DNA from: Sphingomonas xinjiangensis
Lineage (GTDB): Bacteria > Pseudomonadota > Alphaproteobacteria > Sphingomonadales > Sphingomonadaceae
Reading direction: 5' to 3'
Length of the DNA stretch: 60,598 nucleotides
NCBI RefSeq assembly: GCF_014199255.1
Contig: NZ_JACIJF010000019.1
Span: 1-60,598, forward strand
Below are positions 28,017 to 37,563 of this stretch, piece by piece. The notes below the pieces were generated by a model that had not been told where the DNA came from, ran no database searches, and saw only the letters and a program-made list of their open reading frames with translations. The position numbers were made by a program, and so were the translations under genes. Position 1 is the stretch's first letter, and every line of letters starts with the position of its first letter.

Positions 28017-28589
28017 ATGACCAATCCCAGAGCGGCATTAGCGGAGTGGGTGGGCCGGGAGATCCTGCCGCATGAGCACGACCTGCGCACATGGTTGCAG
28101 CGGCGGCTCATAACACCAGCGGACGTGGAAGACATTGTTCAAGAATGCTACTGTCGCCTCGCGCAGCTCACTGAGGTGTCCCACATCACCCAGCCCCGCG
28201 CCTACCTCTTCACAATGGCGCGCAATCTTGTCCACCAGCAACGCAGAAGCGCGGCGGTGGTGCGGCTGGAGGCATACTCGGCAGTGCTCGAGGAGCAGCT
28301 TGAGAGCAGCGCGCCGGGTCCGGAGCGGATCGCCGCTGGTCGACAAGAGGTGGTTCGACTCCAGGCAGCGCTGGCAACTCTTTCCGAGCGCGCACGGCGA
28401 ATATTCGTGATGCGCAAGATCGACGGCATGAGCCAGAGGCAGATCGCGAGCACATTGGGCGTTAGCGAAGCCGTGGTCGAGAACGACGCAAGCCGAAGCC
28501 TTCGAACCGTGCTGAAAGTAATGAACGCGACCGATGCGAACATGACTAAGGACCTGTCCGTCGGAGGCCGCCATGCAAGATCACGTTGA
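28017..28589 (+). CDS. ECF sigma factor of the FecI type
   Basis: A 190-residue sigma factor. Region 2 is seen in DVEDIVQECYCRLAQL followed by RAYLFTMARNLVHQQRR; region 4 in RRIFVMRKIDGMSQRQIAS and TLGVSEAVVENDAS, a typical helix-turn-helix. It overlaps the FecR-type gene by 17 bases and is followed by a TonB receptor with an N-terminal signalling domain, so it should be activated through the cell-surface signalling route: receptor, FecR-like anti-sigma, sigma. Because the receptor is truncated here, normal induction may be lost. Confidence 0.92.
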   Translation: MTNPRAALAEWVGREILPHEHDLRTWLQRRLITPADVEDIVQECYCRLAQLTEVSHITQPRAYLFTMARNLVHQQRRSAAVVRLEAYSAVLEEQLESSAPGPERIAAGRQEVVRLQAALATLSERARRIFVMRKIDGMSQRQIASTLGVSEAVVENDASRSLRTVLKVMNATDANMTKDLSVGGRHARSR

Positions 28590-29538
28590 GGAGGAAGCCA
28601 GCATCTGGGCCGTGCGTCACCCGCTCGACTCAAGGCAAGAGGCCGAGATGGACGCATGGCTTCGGCGCGATCCGCGCCATGCAGGCGCCCTGCTGCGGGC
28701 GATGGCTGGTTTGAGTGCGGTAGAGCGGGCACTCACGTCCGACATGTCGGAAAGATCGACCCGATCTTCCTTACCGGCAAGGCCCAATCGGCGTCGGGTG
28801 ATCGCGGCGGCAGGGGGGGCGATCGCAGCGACGGTGGCTGGGACGTTCGGGTGGCAGCGGCTCGGCGGCCGATACGTCACCACTTCGCGCGGAGAGATAC
28901 GGCGTCTTCCTCTGGAAGACGGCTCGATCGCGACCATCAACACCGGCAGCGAACTGCGCATCTCCCTCAACCCTGCCGGCAGGCGCATCGAACTCGCGCG
29001 CGGCCAGGCGTGGTTCCAGGTAGCCAAGGACCGAACTCGACCTTTCATCGTGGATGCGGGCATTGCCCAGGCGCGGGCGATCGGAACGGCATTCTCCGTG
29101 GTTCGTGGGGAGGACGGGGTTCAGGTCGCCGTCACTGAGGGAACCGTTGCCGTATGGCCCAGCGGCTCTGACGGCTTGATGGCCATCCTAAAGGCTGGTC
29201 AATTCGCCAATTTTCGCGCCCCTGCGGCCGCTCCGGTCGTAGGCTCGGCACCCGACGAGATCGAACGTGCTCTGGCATGGCGCAACGGCGAGATATCACT
29301 CGAGAACGAGACGCTCTCGCACGCCATCGAACAATTCAATCGTTACAACAGTCAGCGCCTGGTGCTTACCGATCCTTCACTGGCCGACGAACGACTGGTG
29401 GGGCTCTTCAAAATCGACAAACCTGAAGACTTCGCGACGATGCTAAGCACGTCGCTCGATGTGGAGGTGACGGTGAGCCCGGCAGAAATCCGGATAGCGC
29501 GAAAAATCGACGCGCCAGCTGACGGAAAACGCCGATAG
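28573..29538 (+). CDS. FecR-type anti-sigma regulator
   Basis: A 321-residue inner-membrane protein. The N-terminal cytoplasmic part has the DUF4880-like EASIWAVRHPLDSRQEAEM pattern. A membrane span lies around 77-95 (VIAAAGGAIAATVAGTFGW). The periplasmic FecR domain carries LPLEDGSIATINTGSELRI and ELARGQAWFQVAKDRTRPF, with RAIGTAFSVV, and a C-terminal STN-like segment ends with FATMLSTSLDVEVTVS. It would relay receptor occupancy to the sigma factor encoded just upstream, with which it overlaps. Start ATG at 28573 lies inside the sigma gene. Confidence 0.9.
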   Translation: MQDHVEEEASIWAVRHPLDSRQEAEMDAWLRRDPRHAGALLRAMAGLSAVERALTSDMSERSTRSSLPARPNRRRVIAAAGGAIAATVAGTFGWQRLGGRYVTTSRGEIRRLPLEDGSIATINTGSELRISLNPAGRRIELARGQAWFQVAKDRTRPFIVDAGIAQARAIGTAFSVVRGEDGVQVAVTEGTVAVWPSGSDGLMAILKAGQFANFRAPAAAPVVGSAPDEIERALAWRNGEISLENETLSHAIEQFNRYNSQRLVLTDPSLADERLVGLFKIDKPEDFATMLSTSLDVEVTVSPAEIRIARKIDAPADGKRR

Positions 29539-29598
29539 CCAGCTCCTAGAGTTTAGAGCGCCGATACGAGGCGCCGACAAAACTTAGGGGAGGATGAA

Positions 29599-31035
29599 AT
29601 GCGTCCAGGAGAGACTTGGCTGCTCGCAAGCGCAGCGATCATTTGCGGCGCGACGCCGGCAAGCGCGCAGGTCCGCCGGTTTGAGGTTCCTTCACAGCCT
29701 GCAAGCACCGGCATTCCGCAGTTCGCTCGGCAGGCCGGCGTGCAGATCCTAGTAACGAGTGAAGCGGTGGATGGCGTCGCCGTGAACCGAGTCAGCGGCG
29801 TCATGGATGTGTCGGCCGCACTGCGGACCCTCCTGCGGGGCACAGACATCGTGCCGACCACCTCGGGATCGAAGATCGTGCTTAAGCGGCGCGGCGCACA
29901 GCGCATCCTGGCTGCACTGCCCCCTGCCACCCATGCATCGGCTCCCGGTCAGGCCCGGCCCCCGCAGGCCGCTCCCCAGACCTCGGAAGCTCCAAGCGCC
30001 GGGCCTGAGCCTATGCAGGAACCCGCCGACGCCCAGGAAGAGGTCGTCGTGACCGGCATCCGCCGGAGCCTGGAAAAGGCAGCAGCAATCAAGCAAAACT
30101 CCACGCAGATCGTCGACTCCATTGTCTCCGAAGACATCGGCAAATTCCCAGATCCGACTACCGCCGCGGCCCTCCAGCGCGTGCCAGGCGTGCAGGTTTC
30201 GGTTACCGCTTCGAACGAGATCGGCAACGTCCGCGTCCGCGGTCTTGGCGACATCCTGACCACCGTGGATGGACGGGAGATCATCACGACCACGGGGCGC
30301 ACCTTCTCGATGCAGGACGTTCCGGCCGACGCACTCGCGCGCGTTGACGTTGTGAAGTCGAACACCGCCGAGCTTATCGAGGGCGGTATTGCTGGCATCA
30401 TTGACCTCCAGCTCAACAAACCATTCAACTTCAAGCGCCCGACAGTGGTCGTCAACGCGCGGGGCAACTACGGCCTCAAGGCCGAACGTCTCGATCCGCA
30501 GCTCAGCATTCTTGCGACCGACACCTGGCAAACCGGCATCGGCGACATCGGCGCGCTAGTGAACGTCAGCTGGTCGAAGACCCATTTCAACCATCCCAGA
30601 ACCCGCGAAGGCGTTCGCCGCTCGGCGCAGGGCACCGGCATCCCTTTCAACATGCCGGGTGTGCTGCTGCCAAATGTGGTCGAAAGCCACTCCGACTATG
30701 GTTGGTATGAGCGGCCACAGGCTAATGCCTCGCTACAATGGCAGGCGTCCGACAGTCTGCAGGTCTACGCCGACGGGCTCTACACGGGGTATCGCTCGCA
30801 GAGCCAATGGTCCCTGGCCAACGCACAGCTGTTCATGCCCGGCACGCAGATCTCGAACATCGAACTGTCGGATGAGTGCATCACCGCGCGCGGACGCAGC
30901 GATAGCGGCCAGTCGCCGCTGCCGGGAGGCACCCCGGCGATGCTGACGCTCTTCCTCCCACGCCGTATCACCCGGCTTAGGTCGGTTCGCCTTCTCGGGC
31001 GGTGGTCCGGGGCTCTCGGGGCTCATCGAAGGTAA
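29599..31035 (+). pseudogene. TonB-dependent transducer with STN domain, truncated
   Basis: A signal peptide is followed by the STN signalling domain (about 27-113; FEVPSQPASTGIPQFARQAG and following), a Pro-rich linker, a TonB box with EEVVVTGIRRSLEKA, and a complete plug (SIVSEDIGKFPDPTTAAAL to NTAELIEGGIAGIIDLQLN). Only the first strands of the barrel follow. After about residue 425 the frame runs into unrelated sequence and ends at 478 residues, while receptors of this family are about 900-1000. The barrel is lost, so it cannot form a channel. The linker ratio and its place after FecI/FecR show it was the cognate sensor. Small minus-strand frames over 30977-31300 are not convincing genes. 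Confidence 0.8.
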
Positions 31036-31329
31036 CATGCGTTACCTCCTCACATTGTTCCATGCGTTTCTTTGAAGACGCGATGGGGTGATGCGTTTGC
31101 TCTATCACCGCAGCGGTGCGGTCCATCCGCTGTTTCACGGCGGCCAGGAGAGAACGGTGGTCCATGCCCCCAACATAGCTCGGCCAAGCTTTCTGCACCC
31201 TTACATGCGTTCGGACTAGGCTGGTCCGATGATACTTTTGAATGAGAGACCGCTTTCCGGTTTTCCGACCTATAAGAGGCCGTTCCGCGCTTCACCAGAA
31301 TGCTACAGGAACCTCGGCCTGCACCGAAG

Positions 31330-31398
31330 ATGAACGGAGGGCAGCTATCGAAGGCGCTCGATCACTCTGGATTGGCAAACTTCGGCGCTTTGCTGCCG
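31330..31398 (+). repeat. REP-like dispersed repeat, copy 9
   Basis: ATGAACGGAGGGCAGCT start; a degenerate hairpin around TTCGGCGCTTTGCTGCC. It lies 24 bases from the stop of the minus-strand kinase gene. Confidence 0.6.
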
Positions 31399-31421
31399 AG
31401 GGCTGAATCCGCCGAAGGTCG

Positions 31422-32435
31422 TCAAGTGGCGAGACGGTCCGTCCGCATACGAAGCGTCGCCACAAGTCCGCTGGGCTTCCATTCATAGTGTAGATCACCG
31501 CTAAACTGGTTTGCCATACTACGGGAGATCAGCTTGCTTCCAAAGCCGTTCATCTGCGGCTCGTCGCCGATCTCCGGGCCTCCTGTTTCTGCCCAAATCA
31601 GCTTCAAGTCGTCTCCGTCGCATCGACTGGAGATATCGAGCGAGCCCGAGTCCGACGACAACGCGCCATGTTTGACAGAGTTGGTCGCGAGTTCATGCAC
31701 GACCATGGCCAAGGTCGTGGCGGCGGCTTCGCCGACGCCCATGCGCGGAACTGCTACCCGAATGCGGCCGCTGAAGGCAGCGGTATCATCGTACGGCGCA
31801 AGTAGGACGGCCAGCAGGTCGCCGAGCAATGCAGCCGTCCCCTGCTCCCCCGGTAGAGGGCGCACGAGGTCATGCGCTCGGCCCAGAGCGCTTAACCGTT
31901 TCGTCAGTTCACCGGCCATTTCTTTCGCCGAAGATGCGGAACGTGACGAGAGGTGGGTCAGGCCGCCAGCAATCGCCAAAAGGTTCTTCACGCGATGGCT
32001 CATCTCTCCTGCGAGCAGCTCACTTCCCTCCTGCGCCAGCTTGCGATCCGTCACATCCAGAAAGATGCCAAACATAGCACCGTTAGACATGCCCTCGTCG
32101 GCACCTTTGCCCCTCGCAGATATCCATCGCACCTCGTCGCCGAGCTTGATCCGGAAGTCGATCTCGTAGCTTCCTGGTACAGCACGCGTGCCGGCGAACG
32201 CAGCTCGAACGCGGTCAGCATCTGCCGGGTGGATGTTTTCGGAGAGTTTCGCGAATGTCACCCTCCTGCCATTGGGGAGATCCCACAGCGCATACCCGCG
32301 CCCGTCCATGAGCAGGCAGTCGTCCTCGACGTTCCAGGACCACAGCGCAACGCCAGCAGACTCGATCGCCAGCCTTAGCTGCGCTTCATTCCACTCCGGC
32401 TCTTCGAACTCTGACCTGGATAACGCCTCCAACAA
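31422..32435 (-). CDS. PAS-HWE-type sensor histidine kinase
   Basis: A 337-residue cytoplasmic kinase with no membrane segment. A PAS domain (about 20-132; LWSWNVEDDC and EIDFRIKLGDEVRWISARG) precedes an HWE kinase core: phospho-acceptor His147 in GEMSHRVKNLLAIAGG, N-box VVHELATNSVKHGAL (about 246-260), and the WAETGG motif that gives the family its name. The PAS fold could bind a flavin, but I see no clear LOV Cys motif. No response regulator is adjacent. Such soluble HWE kinases feed the general stress response in sphingomonads; that role here is inference. Confidence 0.9.
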   Translation of the reverse strand: MLEALSRSEFEEPEWNEAQLRLAIESAGVALWSWNVEDDCLLMDGRGYALWDLPNGRRVTFAKLSENIHPADADRVRAAFAGTRAVPGSYEIDFRIKLGDEVRWISARGKGADEGMSNGAMFGIFLDVTDRKLAQEGSELLAGEMSHRVKNLLAIAGGLTHLSSRSASSAKEMAGELTKRLSALGRAHDLVRPLPGEQGTAALLGDLLAVLLAPYDDTAAFSGRIRVAVPRMGVGEAAATTLAMVVHELATNSVKHGALSSDSGSLDISSRCDGDDLKLIWAETGGPEIGDEPQMNGFGSKLISRSMANQFSGDLHYEWKPSGLVATLRMRTDRLAT

Positions 32436-32842
32436 ACATCTCCTTCGTCGACCCGCCCTCGAGGTACCGACAGACGCGGTCGTACGGCCGACCAGAGGCC
32501 CCGCTAAGCATCAAAAACAGCTCTCCACAATTGATGGTTCCAGCCGGCAACTGCCAATGCAGGTGATGCGACGCGCTTCACCTGCGAGTGCAACGCCAGC
32601 ACCAATTGCTTGGGCTTCTTCTGCCTACCTTGGCCCTCAGAATTCAAAACCGCCTCGAGTAGGCGATTAGAGGTGCCGACGGCCGCATCGGGCGTCTTTG
32701 AGACACCCAGCCGTCTAGCCCATCCACCGAAACTTTCCATTTTCGGCGGATACACGGCTCGCGTCGTCAAAGACTCGGATAGTACTATGGCTCCGATAGC
32801 TACCTTCGACGCTGCCGTTCGTCGCTTTCTTGGTCCTGCAAC

Positions 32843-32912
32843 ATGAACGGAGGGCAGGTATTGGGGAGCGCCATAGTCGCTCAGAACGGCAGCTGCTGGC
32901 GCTCAGCTACCA
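32843..32912 (+). repeat. REP-like dispersed repeat, copy 10
   Basis: ATGAACGGAGGGCAGGTA start, GGCAGCT-GCTGGCGCTC-AGCTACC end. It lies between the divergent kinase and DUF6683-like genes. The rest of 32436-33088 holds no gene I can support. Confidence 0.75.
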
Positions 32913-33088
32913 CTGCCTCACCTACTGAGGCTTATCGAGCCATTCTGTGCCGCCCTCGGCACCTCACACGACATCACATCAACGACTGACGCGCTCGCAC
33001 CACGCTTCGCCGGTTCTCGGCTTGCAAAGCACAGACACATCGTACCTCTAACGCGTTGGTAGCGAACGGGCCAAAGGAGGCGTTTAGC

Positions 33089-33781
33089 TTGAAAGCAGGA
33101 TTGGCAACGATCACAGCGCTGCTTTTGGCAAGCACTCCGGCGAATGCGCAGGCATGGTTTGCACCAGGCTACTTCGACAATTGGGCCTTCAATAATCAGG
33201 CTGCTGAAATGCTGCGCCGCTCGCAGAAGCAAATCTTCCGTGGGGACGTTGTCAAGACACTGCGCCGCCGACAGCCTCCCGACGCGCCTCTTCCGCCTGC
33301 ACCTAAGATAACGCAGGATCAGGTACAGAGGATCGCCAACCAGCTATCCAGCAGCTTCGCCGCCGACGACCGGAACAAGGCCCGGCGCATTTTTGTCGAG
33401 CTTTATGCCAAGTATGACCAGCTGGAACGCCAATTAGGTGTCCGTCCGAGTGATCCCGCGGGTGCGACCGCTGCCCTCATCGCAGCGAGCTACATGGCCT
33501 ACGCCAACGCCGACCTTGGTGAGGCTGAGTTCCGCAGCCTCTATGCTCAGATGCGTGCGCCGGTCGCTGCAGCTGCAACTGAGAGCTCGGCGATCGAGGC
33601 GCAGGTCACGATGGCTATACTCGCCACCTATCTTGCAGCCACCCGCGAAGCGCTCAAAGCACGCCCTTCCCAAGCCCGCTCCGCCGATTTGCGCCGCGCA
33701 GGCGGAAGCTACTTGCGAGAGCTGCTGGGGGTAGACCCGTCAAAGGTGCGGATCGGCCGAGGTGGGCTCGCACTCCTCTAG
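33089..33781 (+). CDS. secreted hypothetical protein, DUF6683-like
   Basis: 230 residues from a TTG start at 33089, chosen because AAAGGAGG lies 8 bases before it; an upstream TTG at 33056 in frame is less likely. A signal peptide follows (KAGLATITALLLASTPANAQ). The mature protein is helical, with QVQRIANQLSSSFAADD and ARRIFVELYAKYDQLERQLG, and ends SYLRELLGVDPSKVRIGRGGL, which fits the DUF6683 pattern as I remember it. Probably periplasmic; function unknown. It is bracketed by two repeat copies. Confidence 0.65.
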   Translation: MKAGLATITALLLASTPANAQAWFAPGYFDNWAFNNQAAEMLRRSQKQIFRGDVVKTLRRRQPPDAPLPPAPKITQDQVQRIANQLSSSFAADDRNKARRIFVELYAKYDQLERQLGVRPSDPAGATAALIAASYMAYANADLGEAEFRSLYAQMRAPVAAAATESSAIEAQVTMAILATYLAATREALKARPSQARSADLRRAGGSYLRELLGVDPSKVRIGRGGLALL

Positions 33782-33800
33782 CGCCCACTCGTAGCAGATG

Positions 33801-33870
33801 ATGAATGAATGGCAGGCCATAGGGGGCGCGGCGGATACCCGCAAAGGCACCAATTGGCGCTTAGGCGACC
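33801..33870 (+). repeat. REP-like dispersed repeat, copy 11
   Basis: ATGAATGAATGGCAGGCC start; hairpin arms degenerate. It lies 20 bases after the DUF6683-like stop and 8 bases from the stop of the convergent GGDEF-EAL gene. Confidence 0.7.
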
Positions 33871-33877
33871 TCTCCAT

Positions 33878-35572
33878 CTAACCGACTCGACGCCGCTGAA
33901 CGAAAGCAGCAGCCATTTGGGCGGCAGGCATGGCACGTCCGTACCGCCATCCTTGAGCTTCGTCGCAGCCCAGACCTGCAAGAGTCGCTTCTTGCTCTGC
34001 CGTTTCTACGCCTTCTGCAATCACCCTGAGACCTAGGCTACGAGACATTGCGATCACCGCTTGGACGATGGCGGCATCGCCGACTTTGCGGTCGACCTTG
34101 GCAACAAAGCTCCGGTCGATTTTCAAGCGCGTTAGCGGATACTTCTGCAGAAGGCTGAGGGAAGCAAAACCGGTCCCGAAGTCGTCGAAGGCAACTCCGA
34201 CGCCCAGGGATCTCAGCCTTCTGAGAGCCTTCGTCGACTGATTACTGTGTCGAAGAACCGTTGTCTCCGTGATCTCGATTTCTAGCTGGGTCGGACAAAG
34301 CCCATGACGTTCGATGGCGGATGATATGACGGAGAATAGTCTCCCCGAGCGCAGCTGAGCTGCGAACAGGTTGACCCCCACCCTGAGGCGCCCAAGTCCA
34401 GCCTTCTTCCACTCGGCCGCAGTCGAGCAGGCGTGATCGACAATCCAGTCTCCGACCTCCTCTGCGATTGCGGTCTCCTCCAAAACTTTCAGAAATGCCT
34501 CGGGAGAGAGAAGGCCGTGGTCATGATGCCGCCACCGCAAAAGGGCCTCAGCTCCCACCAATGCGTGGTCTGCCAAGGATATCTGTGGCTGATACCAGAG
34601 CTCGAACTGGTTGCGTGTCAGAGCTGAACGCAGCTCGATTCCAAGGCGGTGCCTCTGCTCCGTTTTATTCTGCATAGCGCGCGCGAAGAACGTTCGCATA
34701 CCGCCACCGTCATTCTTGCTGCTGTACAATGCCAGATCCGCGCTGGACAGCATCTGTTCCACGTTCGCCCCGTCTTTGGGTGAGATGGCAACACCTATAC
34801 TGGTGCCAACGTAAACTAGCTGGCCGGCGAGCTCGAACGGGGACTGAAGAGCCTTGAAGATCCGACCTGCAAGGTCGTCAATCTGGAGTGGATCACCACA
34901 ATTGGAGAGCAGGATGGCGAACTCGTCTCCGCCAAGGCGCGCAAGATAGCCCCCGGTGCCGACTGCATCCGCAAGCCGCGCGGCCACTGATGCCAGAAGT
35001 TCATCGCCTGTAGAGTGACCTAAAGTGTCATTCACGTGCTTGAACCCGTCAAGGTCAAGCAGGAGGAGTGAACAGGTTCCACGTTCAATTTCCGCCGCGA
35101 GTCTCGCGCGTAGAGCATTGCGGTTCGGCAGTGAGGTGAGCGTATCGCAATGTGCCAGATGTTCAAGACGCTGGGCAGCCGCCTGCCTGTCTGTGATGTC
35201 GCGAAGAAGGGCACCAAACATCGGCTGCCCGCCTTCAAACCACATGGACAGTGACAGATCCACTGGGAGCTCTCTACCATCCGCATGCAGTGCCAACATC
35301 TCCACCGACCGCCCAGCCAGTCGGGCACGCCCCACAAGCACTGCGCGTGCCAACCCGGCGACATGAGCCGCACGATGCCTCTTGGGGATTATGATCGAGA
35401 GAGGCTGCCCTAGAGCTTCCCGCGCACTAAACCCGAAGAGCTTTTCGGCTGCCGTGTTCCACGCGACGATGAGGTTATCTGGTCCGGCACAGATAGCGGC
35501 AGTTGCAGAACTCTCGAGCATCTGCTCGTAGCGACCTAGCGCCTCAACGCTTCCATCAAGCTCGCATTTCAC
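33878..35572 (-). CDS. PAS-GGDEF-EAL cyclic-di-GMP protein
   Basis: About 564 residues from a GTG at 35572. A PAS domain (about 10-125; NLIVAWNTAAEKLFGFSAREA) is followed by GGDEF with ARLGGDEFAILLSN and EAL with GAEALLRWRHH, DDFGTGFASLS and RLKIDRSFVAKV. Both active sites look intact. The frame stays open up to 35896, but those codons run through a REP-like repeat and antisense into an IS1182 remnant, so the true start must be inside; GTG at 35572 or a nearby codon is my choice. Single gene. It is the second c-di-GMP enzyme of the window. Confidence 0.85.
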   Translation of the reverse strand: MKCELDGSVEALGRYEQMLESSATAAICAGPDNLIVAWNTAAEKLFGFSAREALGQPLSIIIPKRHRAAHVAGLARAVLVGRARLAGRSVEMLALHADGRELPVDLSLSMWFEGGQPMFGALLRDITDRQAAAQRLEHLAHCDTLTSLPNRNALRARLAAEIERGTCSLLLLDLDGFKHVNDTLGHSTGDELLASVAARLADAVGTGGYLARLGGDEFAILLSNCGDPLQIDDLAGRIFKALQSPFELAGQLVYVGTSIGVAISPKDGANVEQMLSSADLALYSSKNDGGGMRTFFARAMQNKTEQRHRLGIELRSALTRNQFELWYQPQISLADHALVGAEALLRWRHHDHGLLSPEAFLKVLEETAIAEEVGDWIVDHACSTAAEWKKAGLGRLRVGVNLFAAQLRSGRLFSVISSAIERHGLCPTQLEIEITETTVLRHSNQSTKALRRLRSLGVGVAFDDFGTGFASLSLLQKYPLTRLKIDRSFVAKVDRKVGDAAIVQAVIAMSRSLGLRVIAEGVETAEQEATLAGLGCDEAQGWRYGRAMPAAQMAAAFVQRRRVG

Positions 35573-35648
35573 TGAAACAATCGTCCATTTGCCCGCCCCG
35601 CAGCAGCTGAATACCACTTCGAGGTTAAGTCTTTGGATGCGTCGGGGC

Positions 35649-35717
35649 ATGAACCTACGGCAGCTTTTGGGAAGAGCCTCAGGCCCTTTGAACGGCAGCT
35701 GTTGGCGCTCAGCAGCC
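35649..35717 (+). repeat. REP-like dispersed repeat, copy 12
   Basis: ATGAACCTACGGCAGCTTTT start, GGCAGCT-GTTGGCGCTC-AGCAGCC end. It lies between the GGDEF-EAL gene and the IS1182 remnant. Confidence 0.75.
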
Positions 35718-35818
35718 CTGCTTGTGGCAGCTTCAGCCCCGATTGTGTTGGAAAAGGCAGGCTTGAAGTAGTCGCTGGCTACTGATTCAAGGATCCCGAG
35801 GATACGGGAGACGAGCCG

Positions 35819-37191
35819 ATGATGGGCGAGCGGACGGTAGCGCAGAAGGCGCTGTTCTACAGCTTCAGGCTGGAGCGGCATGTGCCGGGGTATCATCTGC
35901 TGCGCTCGATCGACCGGTTCGTAGACCTGTTAGATATTCGCGAGCAGCTGCGGCCGTTTTACAGCGAAACTGGGTGACCTTCGATCGATCCGGAGCTAAT
36001 GATTCGGACGCTGATCATCGGCTATTGCATGGGCATCCGGTCCGAGCGTCTGCTGTGCGACGAGGTGCATCTCAACCTCGCCTATCGCTGGTTCTGCCGG
36101 TTGGGACTGGAGGGCGATGTGCCCGACCATTTGACCTTCTCCAAGAACCGGCACGGCCGCTTCCGCGACTGCGATCTGCTGCGCGCGCTGTTCGAGACCA
36201 CGGTGGCGCGCTGCATGGCCGAAGGTCTGGTCGGCGGCGAGGGCTTCGCAGTCGATGCCAGCCTGATCCGGGCCGATGTCAGCCGACAGCACACGGTTGA
36301 TCGCCATGACGACCTGCTGCCGGGAAGCGGCAGCCACGCCGTTCGCGAGTATCTCGCCGTTCTCGACGATGCCGCGTTCGGGACTGCCACGCCGGTCACA
36401 CCCAAGCAGCTGGCGGTCGCCGATCCGGCCGCACGCTGGACCGCCCGTCGCGCGAGCGGGCGTTCTTTGCCTACTCGACAAACACCTGATCGATCTCGAC
36501 CATGCCGTGATCGTCGATGTGGAGGCAACCTCGGCGATCCGCCAGGCCGAGGTCACTGCCGAGCGCCGAATGATCGAGCGCACGCACGAGCGCTTCGGCC
36601 TGTGGCCTGAGCGGCTCGCGGCAGATGCCGGCTATCGCGATGCGGGGCACCTGGCCTGGCTGGTTCACGAGCGCGACATCCATCCGCACATCCCGGTGTT
36701 CGACAAGTCGGCGCGGCGCGACGGCACGTTCGAGCGCAGCGCTTTCACCTACGACCACCAGGATGACAGCTATGTCTGCCCGGCGGAAACCGCCTGCGCC
36801 CGCGCAACCGCAACTTCGCCCACCCTCGCAGCGATGTCGGCCAGGGCGGCTTCATCCGCTACCGCGCCCGCCAGCAGGACTGCGCCGGCTGCGATCTGCG
36901 GCAGCGCTGCACGCCAAACATGCCGGCGCGCAAGGTCACGCGTTCAATACACGAAGGCGCCCGCGATCTCGCGCGCGACATCGCCACCACCGACGCTTAC
37001 GTCACCTCACGCCGCCAGCGGAAGAAGGTCGAAATGCTGTTCGCGCACCTCAAACGCATCCTCAAGCTCGACCGCTTGCGCCTGAGAGGACCAAATGGCG
37101 CCAAAGACGAGTTCTACCTCGCCCTACCGCCCAGAGCCTCCGCAAGCTCGCCAAGCTGATCCCTATGCAGGCGCCACCGCGACTCGCTTGA
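35819..37191 (+). pseudogene. IS1182-family transposase, broken
   Basis: Translating from ATG 35819 gives the family N-terminus (GERTVAQKALFYSFRLERH, then a DLLDIREQLRPFYSETG stretch), but TGA at 35975-35977 stands where CGA is expected. The frame continues as IDPELMIRTLIIGYCMGIR and GEGFAVDASLIRAD. At least three further frameshifts occur, near 36440, 36480 and 36810, before a C-terminal part with IHEGARDLARDIATTDAYV and RKKVEMLFAHLKRILKLD. Remains of the DDE-type core are spread over all three frames. It is clearly inactive. The ends of the element could not be fixed. Confidence 0.85.
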
Positions 37192-37563
37192 GCCGGTCAG
37201 GGCTTCTTCAGTGCCACCCAGCCACAGCCTTGGTCCCCAGCCACGACCGACTTCTTCAACACGCTCGGGCGCTTAGCTACCATCGGCCCTTGCCAGCGGC
37301 CTCCGCGGAGTTACCCCAGTGTTCCCCTGCGGCATACTCAGCCCAAGTGCCGGGCAGAGCACACCCTCAAACCCGCTCCGCAGACTCAACAAAATGGCGC
37401 GCGTGCATGGCGAAGATAGGCACCTACCTCAGTGGCATCGATGTCTTATCGCTAGACCCATGAGTGTCCTAGTACGTCTTTGCTAATCCAGTTGTTAAGG
37501 CGCTGCGAAATATGTTCCCGCCGATCATCACTCATCGCGTCCTGACGTTCCTAGCCCAACACT
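37192..37563. other. intergenic, no feature seen
   Basis: 372 bases between the IS1182 remnant and the end of the GH29 gene. No gene, hairpin with T-run or repeat copy recognised. It may include the right end of the IS1182 element. Confidence 0.4.

Noticed and set aside
30977..31300. Small minus-strand ORFs (73 and 81 codons) after the truncated receptor
   Set aside because: They overlap the receptor remnant or each other, and have no recognisable product or convincing ribosome site.
24933..35717. Repeats as integron attC sites
   Set aside because: No GTTRRRY core at the repeat ends, gene orientation is mixed, and the nearby recombinase lacks features of IntI that I can point to.
35573..35896. 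N-terminal extension of the PAS-GGDEF-EAL protein
   Set aside because: The extra codons run through a repeat copy and antisense through the IS1182 remnant, so they cannot be ancestral coding sequence.
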